Source: Streptomyces sp. YIM 121038
GTDB taxonomy: Bacteria > Actinomycetota > Actinomycetes > Streptomycetales > Streptomycetaceae
Length of the DNA: 64,000 bases
Reading direction: 5' to 3'
Assembly: GCF_006088715.1 (NCBI RefSeq)
Contig: NZ_CP030771.1
Span: forward strand, 5,661,501 to 5,725,500
This document shows, one piece after another, positions 58,897 to 64,000 of the stretch. The translations under genes and the position numbers were made by a program. Below the pieces are notes generated by a model, which made no database searches, was not told the origin of the DNA, and saw only the letters and a program-made list of their open reading frames with translations. Position 1 is the first letter of the stretch. Each line of letters starts with the position of its first letter.

Positions 58897-59288
58897 TGAA
58901 CTGGACCTCCCTCGAGGCGACTGTGCGGGATCGCAGGCAGACCTGCCCTCCCGCTGCCCACCCTACGTCTGTAAGGGGTACCTTCCTGGGGCCGCTCGCA
59001 TGGTGGACGCACCTTTGAGACAGCTTGATGCCCTGATTTATCACGTTCTGCCTCGCCCCCCGGCCTCTCATGAAGACGCTCTCCGCTCATCCTTTGGTTC
59101 TAGGGCGCCGGATCTAGGACCGGCGCCCTCCTGCGCTGGGCGCTGTCCCGCTGCCGGGACGTTCCCGCCCTGGTCGGAGTACCTCGTCCGGCACCTCTGA
59201 CACGATGTCAGTGCGGTGGGTGGATGGTGAATCCCGAACGCCCCGGAATGGGGCCGGACGTTTCCGGAAGGACACCGGAAATACGGAA
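58897..59288. other. Intergenic region between the response regulator and korA
   Basis: 392 bp without a gene. It contains the korA leader and promoter at its left end. A perfect 10-bp hairpin, AGGGCGCCGG (59102-59111) with CCGGCGCCCT (59120-59129), may end the two-component transcript. Between 59255 and 59295, TTCCGGAA-like elements occur before the regulator stop. Confidence 0.5.
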
Positions 59289-59960
59289 TTAGGAATTCAG
59301 ATACGTGAGCACGGCAAGCACCCTCCGGTGATCGCCGTCGCTCTGGGAAAGTCCGAGCTTCAAGAAGATATTGCTGACGTGCTTTTCCACGGCCCCGTCG
59401 CTGACGACGAGCTGACGCGCGATCGCCGAGTTGGTCCGCCCCTCGGCCATCAGGCCCAGGACCTCCCGCTCACGCGGGGTGAGGCCCGCGAGGACGTCCT
59501 GTTTGCGGCTGCGCCCGAGCAGCTGCGCCACGACCTCCGGGTCGAGCGCGGTCCCGCCCTGCGCCACCCGCACCACCGCGTCCACGAACTCGCGGACCTC
59601 CGCGACCCGGTCCTTGAGCAGATAGCCCACGCCCCGGCTCGACCCCGCGAGCAGCTCCGTCGCGTACTGCTCCTCCACGTACTGGGACAGCACGAGCACG
59701 CCGAGCCCCGGATGGCTCTTGCGCAGCTTCACGGCCGCGCGGACCCCTTCGTCCGTGTGCGTCGGCGGCATCCGCACGTCCGCGACCACGACGTCCGGCA
59801 GCTCGTCCTGGGCCGCGAGCTCCGTGATCGTCTTGATCAGCGCGTCCGCGTCCCCCACGCCCGCGACCACGTCGTGCCCGCGGTCGGTCAGCAGCCGGGT
59901 CAGCCCCTCCCTGAGCAGCACTGAATCCTCGGCGATGACCACCCGCACCTTGTCCTCCAC
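59289..59960 (-). CDS. LuxR/NarL-family response regulator
   Basis: 223 residues from GTG 59960. The receiver domain has acidic Glu11-Asp12, the phosphoacceptor Asp61 (VVVADVRMPPTHTDEG), Ser/Thr in VLSQY and Lys in YLLKDRV. The HTH is LTPREREVLGLMAEGRTNSAIARQLVVSDGAVEKHVSNIFLKLGL. An in-frame ATG at 59996 would add 12 residues. It lies downstream of two histidine kinases of the HisKA_3 type, its likely partners. Confidence 0.92.
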   Translation of the reverse strand: MEDKVRVVIAEDSVLLREGLTRLLTDRGHDVVAGVGDADALIKTITELAAQDELPDVVVADVRMPPTHTDEGVRAAVKLRKSHPGLGVLVLSQYVEEQYATELLAGSSRGVGYLLKDRVAEVREFVDAVVRVAQGGTALDPEVVAQLLGRSRKQDVLAGLTPREREVLGLMAEGRTNSAIARQLVVSDGAVEKHVSNIFLKLGLSQSDGDHRRVLAVLTYLNS

Positions 59961-60065
59961 GATGTTCCGGCCCCCCACAGCCTGTCCCCACCCCATTGAC
60001 AGACCCCAGCATCCCAGCATCCGGACCCTCATGGGACCGACTCCGGCCACGTCCGAACAGCCGAA

Positions 60066-60100
60066 CGCCCCGAACGGGCAGATCAAGCCCGTCCGGGGCG
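60066..60100. terminator. Hairpin between sensor kinase 1 and the response regulator
   Basis: CGCCCCGAACGGGC (60066-60079) and GCCCGTCCGGGGCG (60087-60100) pair with one mismatch around a 7-base loop. It lies in a 328-bp gap, so kinase and regulator may be partly separate transcripts. Confidence 0.6.
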
Positions 60101-60149
60101 TGGCTTTCCAGCCGGTTCAGTGGTCGAGGGGGAGGCGCGGGGGCGCGCC

Positions 60150-60253
60150 GGTCAGGGGCGCCGGGGCGCGGGTGGGGTGCGCCGTCCGGGGTCGCCGGGG
60201 TGTGGTGGGGTGCGCCGGTCAGGGCCGCCGGGGCGCGCGGGTGGGGTGCGCCG
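60150..60253. repeat. Tandem imperfect repeats after sensor kinase 1
   Basis: GGTGGGGTGCGCCG occurs at 60171-60184, 60204-60217 and 60240-60253, within 33-36-bp units also containing GCCGGGG. The region is non-coding and directly follows the kinase gene end. Confidence 0.65.
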
Positions 60254-60288
60254 GGCGAGGCGGGGGCCTGGGGCTCGGGGGCCGGGGG

Positions 60289-61671
60289 CTAGCCCCGCCA
60301 GGGGAGCTCCGCCGTCACCAGGGTCGGGCCGCCGACGGGGGACTCCACCACGAGGATCCCGTCCACCGCGTCCAACCGCTCAGCGAGCCCCGCGAGCCCG
60401 GAGCCCGCTCCCACGTCGGCCCCGCCCCGGCCGTCGTCGGTCACCTGGAGCATCAGCCGGTCTGCCGCCCACCACACGTCCACGGACGCCCGCGAGGCCC
60501 CGCTGTGCTTGCTGATGTTCTGCAGGAGCTCGGAGACCGTGAAGTACGCGATGCCCTCGATCGCCGCCGCGGGCCGGGCGGGCAGGTCGACCTCCACGTC
60601 CACCGGCACGGTGGACCGCGCGGCGAGGGAGGACAGGGCCGCGTCGAGCCCCCGGTCGGTGAGCACGGCGGGGTGGATGCCCCGCGCGAGGTCGCGCAGC
60701 TCCTGGAGGGCCACCTTCACCTCGCCGTGCGCCTCGTCGACCATCCGGGCCGCCGCCTCCGGGTCCTCCGCGAGCTTCTCCTTGGCGAGGCCGAGGTCCA
60801 TGGCCAGGGCGACGAGCCGGGCCTGCGCGCCGTCGTGCAGGTCCCGCTCGATGCGCCGCAGGTCCGCCGCCGCGGTGTCCACGACCACACCGCGGTCCGA
60901 CTCCAGCTCCGCGACGCGCGACACCAGGCGGGAGGGGCCGAGGAGCCCGAAGACCAGGACGCGGTCGACGGTGGTCAGGGCACGGATGATCCACGGCGTG
61001 GCCAGCGTGATCAGCAGACCGGTGAGGGCGGTGAGCCCGATCTCGAAGGGGTTGTCCAGGTAGATGTGGTGCGTGGCGTCGCTGTAGAGCTGGATGCCGC
61101 CCTGGCCCACGTAGGCCGGGAAGATCCAGAACCACAGCGGGTACGTGAGCATCGCCCAGCCGTACGTCCAGAAGACCAGCGCCACCACGAAGGCGAAGAT
61201 CGCCCACGGCATGTGGATGACGGCGTACACCGCGTGCCGCCAGGAGACGCCGCTCTTCAGGACGGCACCCATCCACGCCAGCGGCCCCGAGCCGCGCGGC
61301 TGGAGCGGGTGCGGGTCCTTCACGTCGACGCCGAGCAGCGCCCGCGCCCGCACCCGCTCGAGCGACCCGAAGCCGCGGCAGGCGGTCAGCGCCAGGGCGA
61401 GGACGGGGACGCCGATGAACGTGATCAGCAGACCCACGCCGAGCGTGAGCGTCGTCACCGCGAAGGAGAAGCCGATGACGCTGAGGGGCATCGAGAGCAG
61501 CACGTACACGAACTCCCGCAGGGTGCGCCCCTCGAAGGGCGCCCGCAGCCAGACCGGGAGGCGGTGGTGGCGGGCCGTCCCAGCCGCGTCGCCCCCGTGG
61601 TCCTCGGCCCAGCGGCCGTCGAGGTCGCTCCTCATGAGGTGTCCGTACCCCTGTCCGTAGTCCGTGGCCAT
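60289..61671 (-). CDS. Sensor histidine kinase 1 (HisKA_3 type)
   Basis: 460 residues. A hydrophobic sensor region with four to five helices (about 45-245, beginning REFVYVLLSMPLSVIGFSFAVTTLTLG) belongs to the putative-sensor family of actinobacteria. The phosphoacceptor His is in RRIERDLHDGAQARLVALAM. The ATPase N box is LQNISKHSG and the G boxes are DDGRGGADVGAGSGLAGLAERL. It probably phosphorylates the regulator at 59289. It shares a near-identical catalytic half with kinase 2 upstream. ATG 61671; ATG 61635 is possible. Confidence 0.9.
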   Translation of the reverse strand: MATDYGQGYGHLMRSDLDGRWAEDHGGDAAGTARHHRLPVWLRAPFEGRTLREFVYVLLSMPLSVIGFSFAVTTLTLGVGLLITFIGVPVLALALTACRGFGSLERVRARALLGVDVKDPHPLQPRGSGPLAWMGAVLKSGVSWRHAVYAVIHMPWAIFAFVVALVFWTYGWAMLTYPLWFWIFPAYVGQGGIQLYSDATHHIYLDNPFEIGLTALTGLLITLATPWIIRALTTVDRVLVFGLLGPSRLVSRVAELESDRGVVVDTAAADLRRIERDLHDGAQARLVALAMDLGLAKEKLAEDPEAAARMVDEAHGEVKVALQELRDLARGIHPAVLTDRGLDAALSSLAARSTVPVDVEVDLPARPAAAIEGIAYFTVSELLQNISKHSGASRASVDVWWAADRLMLQVTDDGRGGADVGAGSGLAGLAERLDAVDGILVVESPVGGPTLVTAELPWRG

Positions 61672-61913
61672 CGCTGCCGTCCGTTTCTGTTCGTCCCGCG
61701 CGGTTCCCGGCCCTCCGTGACCGGCGCGGGCTCCCTCTTGTCGTACTCCCAGAGTGCGCTCCGGGGCGTGTGGTGGACCATGGAGCGCGTCGGCGTCTTC
61801 GGCCGGGGGTTTTCCCTACCCTCCGGGGGGATGTGGGCCCCGCCGGCGGAAGGGCCCGCTCCGGCACGGCGCCCGGGCCGCGCCCGCCTCACTCCGTCCG
61901 GGCCGCGCCCGCC
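61672..61913. other. Spacer between the two sensor kinase genes
   Basis: 242 bp. No gene is visible. It includes most of the 25-bp tandem duplication next to the kinase 2 stop. Confidence 0.5.
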
Positions 61914-61924
61914 TCACTCCGTCC
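61875..61924. repeat. Exact 25-bp tandem duplication at the end of sensor kinase 2
   Basis: Bases 61875-61899 and 61900-61924 are identical. The second copy encodes the last residues and stop of kinase 2 (minus strand); the first repeats them just beyond the stop, including another in-phase-looking TGA. It appears to be a recent slippage product. Confidence 0.85.
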
Positions 61925-63095
61925 GGTCACGCCACGGCAGCTCCGCCGTGATCGTCGTCGGCCCGCCCTGCGGCGAGTCGATGATGAACAGGCCGTCGAC
62001 CGCACCGAGCCGCTCCGAGAGGCCCGCCATGCCCGTGCCGCCGTCCAGGCTGGCCCCGCCGTGCCCGTCGTCGCGCACCTGGATGAGCAGCCGCTGGTCC
62101 GAGCGCCACACCTCGACGCCGGCGGTGCGGGCGCCGCTGTGCTTGGACACGTTCTGCAGGAGCTCGGAGACCGTGAAGTAGGCGATGCCCTCGATCGCCG
62201 CCGCCGGGCGCGCGGGCAGATCGGCCGTCACCTTCACCGGCACCGTGCACCGGGCGGCCACCGAGGACAGCGCCGCGCTGAGGCCGCGGTCGGTGAGGAC
62301 CGCGGGGTGGATGCCCCGGGCCAGGTCGCGCAGCTCCTGGAGGGCGAGCTTCACCTCGCCGTGCGCCTCGTCGACCATGGCCGCCGCCGCGTCCGGGTCC
62401 TCGAGGAGCTTCTCCTTGGCGAGACCGAGCCCCATGGCGAGCGCGACGAGCCGGGCCTGCGCGCCGTCGTGCAGGTCCCGCTCGATGCGCCGCAGGTCCG
62501 CCGCCGCGGTGTCCACGACCACGCCCCGGTCCGACTCCAGCTCCGCGATGCGCCGCTCCAGCTCGTCCGACGGCGAGAGCAGTCCGCGGGCCATCGCCCG
62601 GTCGGCGTTGGCGAGCGCCCGCACCACGAACGGCAGCACCGGCCAGAGCAGGAACAGGCCGCACAGCGTCAGCGTGAACGTCGCGATGCCCCACGGCAGG
62701 CGTATGAACCCGTACAGCACGGCCCGCCAGCCCACCGGGTCCTTCAGCGTCGACCACAGCCAGGTGAGGACCCCGCCGCCGCGCCGCGACTTCAGCGGCA
62801 TGGGGCTCGGCTCGTCGATGTGCACGCCGAGCAGCGTCCGGGCCCGCGCCCGCTCGAACCTGCCGAAGAGCCGCGCCCCGTACAGCGCGAGCGCGAGCAG
62901 CGGCAGACCGATGACCGTGAACGACAGGAATCCGCCGATGAAGCACGCCGTCACCACATACGTGAAACCGACCAGGCCCGCCGGGAGATTCAGCAGGAGG
63001 TGCAGGATCTCCTTCCAGGTGTGCGCGTCGTACGCGAACCGGGCAGGCGGCAGTGGCTCCGGTGTGGCCTGCGAAGACGTGGAACGTGGGGTCAT
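61914..63095 (-). CDS. Sensor histidine kinase 2 (HisKA_3 type)
   Basis: 393 residues, same family as kinase 1. The sensor part starts TWKEILHLLLNLPAGLVGFTYVVTACFIGG, the His block is RRIERDLHDGAQARLVALAMGLG, the N box LQNVSKHSG and the G box GGTGMAGLSERLGAVDG. From the ELESDRGVVVDTAAADLRR linker to the N box it is almost identical to kinase 1, pointing to tandem duplication with divergence of the sensor. ATG 63095. It is divergent from nuoA2 and is the first gene of the two-component cluster. Confidence 0.9.
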   Translation of the reverse strand: MTPRSTSSQATPEPLPPARFAYDAHTWKEILHLLLNLPAGLVGFTYVVTACFIGGFLSFTVIGLPLLALALYGARLFGRFERARARTLLGVHIDEPSPMPLKSRRGGGVLTWLWSTLKDPVGWRAVLYGFIRLPWGIATFTLTLCGLFLLWPVLPFVVRALANADRAMARGLLSPSDELERRIAELESDRGVVVDTAAADLRRIERDLHDGAQARLVALAMGLGLAKEKLLEDPDAAAAMVDEAHGEVKLALQELRDLARGIHPAVLTDRGLSAALSSVAARCTVPVKVTADLPARPAAAIEGIAYFTVSELLQNVSKHSGARTAGVEVWRSDQRLLIQVRDDGHGGASLDGGTGMAGLSERLGAVDGLFIIDSPQGGPTTITAELPWRDRTE

Positions 63096-63343
63096 ATGAG
63101 CAAGAGTGCCCGGCGTGTGGCCCCGCGCGCCATGAGGGGGGCCGCCGAACCGGACTGTGGATAACCCCACCAGATCGCTGGGGTGGATCCGGCGAACCGA
63201 TCCGGCGGATCCGGCCGATGACGGACCCGCGGCAGACCGGTCCGTGACGGTCTGCTTACCTCGCCTTTAGCAGGCCCTAGACTCCCGTGCGTACAGATCG
63301 TCGAACAGGGCGAGTCACGGAGTGCAGGGAGCGAGGGGCTGAC
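63096..63343. promoter_or_regulatory. Divergent region between sensor kinase 2 and nuoA2
   Basis: 248 bp. GATCCGGC repeats at 63186, 63199 and 63208. TAGACT (63278-63283) with CTTACC (63255-63260) 17 bases upstream could be the nuoA2 promoter. No Rex-like TGTGA/TCACA pair is present, unlike at nuoA. Confidence 0.5.
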
Positions 63344-63736
63344 GTGCCAGGGACGACGTACGTCGCGGCGAGCTACTACGAGTCGTACTCCGTCGTCGGA
63401 CTGCTCGCCGTGGTCGGCGTGCTGTTCGTCGCCGTCGCCTTCGGCGCCGGGCGGCTGCTGCGGCCCGTCGTGCCGACCCCCGAGAAGCTCCTCACGTACG
63501 AGTGCGGCGTGGACCCGGTCGGCGAGGGCTGGGCGCACACCCAGGTGCGCTACTACGTGTACGCCTTCCTCTACGTGATCTTCGCCGTCGACTCGATCTT
63601 CCTCTTCCCGTGGGCGACGGTCTTCGCCGAGTCCGGCTACGGCGCGACGACCCTCGTCGAGATGTTCATCTTCCTCGGCTTCCTCGCCGTGGGACTGCTG
63701 TACGCCTACAAGAAGGGCGTCCTCACATGGACGTGA
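63344..63736 (+). CDS. nuoA2: NADH-quinone oxidoreductase subunit A, second copy
   Basis: 130 residues, three helices. It has [46 protein letters not shown], the NuoA core, but is clearly diverged from nuoA at 10808 (different N-terminus, VDPVGEGW for IEPTPTPAGG). GTG 63344 with GCGAGGGG upstream. It overlaps nuoB2 by ten bases. It opens a second complex I cluster. Confidence 0.93.
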   Translation: MPGTTYVAASYYESYSVVGLLAVVGVLFVAVAFGAGRLLRPVVPTPEKLLTYECGVDPVGEGWAHTQVRYYVYAFLYVIFAVDSIFLFPWATVFAESGYGATTLVEMFIFLGFLAVGLLYAYKKGVLTWT

Positions 63737-64000
63737 ACCAGGAGCCCGCGGGGCCGGCCGAGCCCGTGCTCCTCCCGGAGCCGAAGAAGCTGGGCGTCCT
63801 GTCCCGGCTCGCCCCCGAGCCGATGAAGGTGGTCCTGAACTGGGGCCGCCGCTACAGCCTGTGGGTCTTCAACTTCGGGCTCGCCTGCTGCGCCATCGAG
63901 TTCATCGCGGCCTCCATGGCCCGCCACGACTTCATCCGGCTCGGCGTCATCCCGTTCGCGCCGGGCCCGCGCCAGGCCGACCTGATGGTCGTGTCCGGCA
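63727..64000 (+). CDS. nuoB2: NADH-quinone oxidoreductase subunit B, second copy (partial)
   Basis: The first 91 codons are in the window. The tandem Cys54-Cys55 ([11 protein letters not shown]) matches the N2 cluster site, and [12 protein letters not shown] matches NuoB, with an extra Pro-rich N-terminus (about 20 residues) absent from nuoB at 11234. ATG 63727 lies inside the nuoA2 end. The remaining two cluster cysteines lie beyond the window. Confidence 0.92.
   Translation, partial: MDVNQEPAGPAEPVLLPEPKKLGVLSRLAPEPMKVVLNWGRRYSLWVFNFGLACCAIEFIAASMARHDFIRLGVIPFAPGPRQADLMVVSG

Noticed and set aside
58897..59288. A tRNA or structured RNA gene in the gap before korA
   Set aside because: The only strong fold is a simple 10-bp hairpin at 59102-59129; no cloverleaf or T-loop sequence is present.
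63096..63343. Rex site before nuoA2
   Set aside because: Looked for TGTGA/TCACA pairs on both strands and found none.

Overview
The window is a stretch of high-GC actinobacterial chromosome, almost certainly Streptomyces. The support is a strong G/C bias at third codon positions, many GTG (and one TTG) starts, the futalosine menaquinone pathway (MqnC), a secreted S. griseus-type M28 aminopeptidase, F420-type and HxlR/AraC regulator-enzyme pairs, and two complex I loci. From memory, the gene order resembles the nuo region of S. coelicolor; this was not checked. I see no tRNA, rRNA, CRISPR array, transposase or prophage.

Layout. 1-1032: the tail of what looks like a Tad-pilus locus (BTAD fragment and A24 prepilin peptidase). 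1128-8900: menaquinone genes (mqnC, menG, a MenJ-like isoprenoid reductase) mixed with a large zinc-ribbon membrane protein, a PASTA protein and a GNAT. 8974-9834: a secreted NlpC/P60 hydrolase, followed by a 970-bp regulatory region. 10808-26976: a complete 14-gene nuoA-N operon with a Rex-type operator upstream and tight translational coupling. 27047-33969: a secreted protein, RecQ, fumarylacetoacetase, and an ATP-grasp ligase followed by a flavoprotein. 34064-41800: an orphan secreted propeptide-like ORF, a HAD phosphatase, a polyprenyl diphosphate synthase, secreted CHRD and LolA-like proteins, and an ABC exporter. 41841-55815: accessory genes, namely an FMN reductase, an aminopeptidase, a GT-C membrane protein, a hemerythrin, an LLM oxidoreductase, several regulator-target pairs (GlxA/cupin, HxlR/MFS, AraC/NmrA, HxlR/QorB-like) and RarD. 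55890-58896: korBA, a 2-oxoacid:ferredoxin oxidoreductase. 59289-63095: one response regulator and two closely related sensor kinases. 63344-64000: the start of a second complex I cluster (nuoA2, nuoB2), cut by the window edge.

How the parts fit. The core is respiratory. MqnC, MenG, the polyprenyl synthase and the MenJ-like reductase make and tailor menaquinone, and NDH-1 reduces it. The Rex-like site should tie nuo expression to NADH/NAD+. KorAB makes reduced ferredoxin next to a second complex I locus, which suggests (unproven) a ferredoxin-fed route into the quinone pool.

Non-coding features that stand out are a 37-bp hyphenated palindrome in front of the FMN reductase, three 21-bp-phased repeats between an AraC regulator and its divergent partner, a 21-bp minisatellite inside the GlxA-type regulator, a repeat-filled gene-free island at 47034-47824, and several very long perfect terminator stems.
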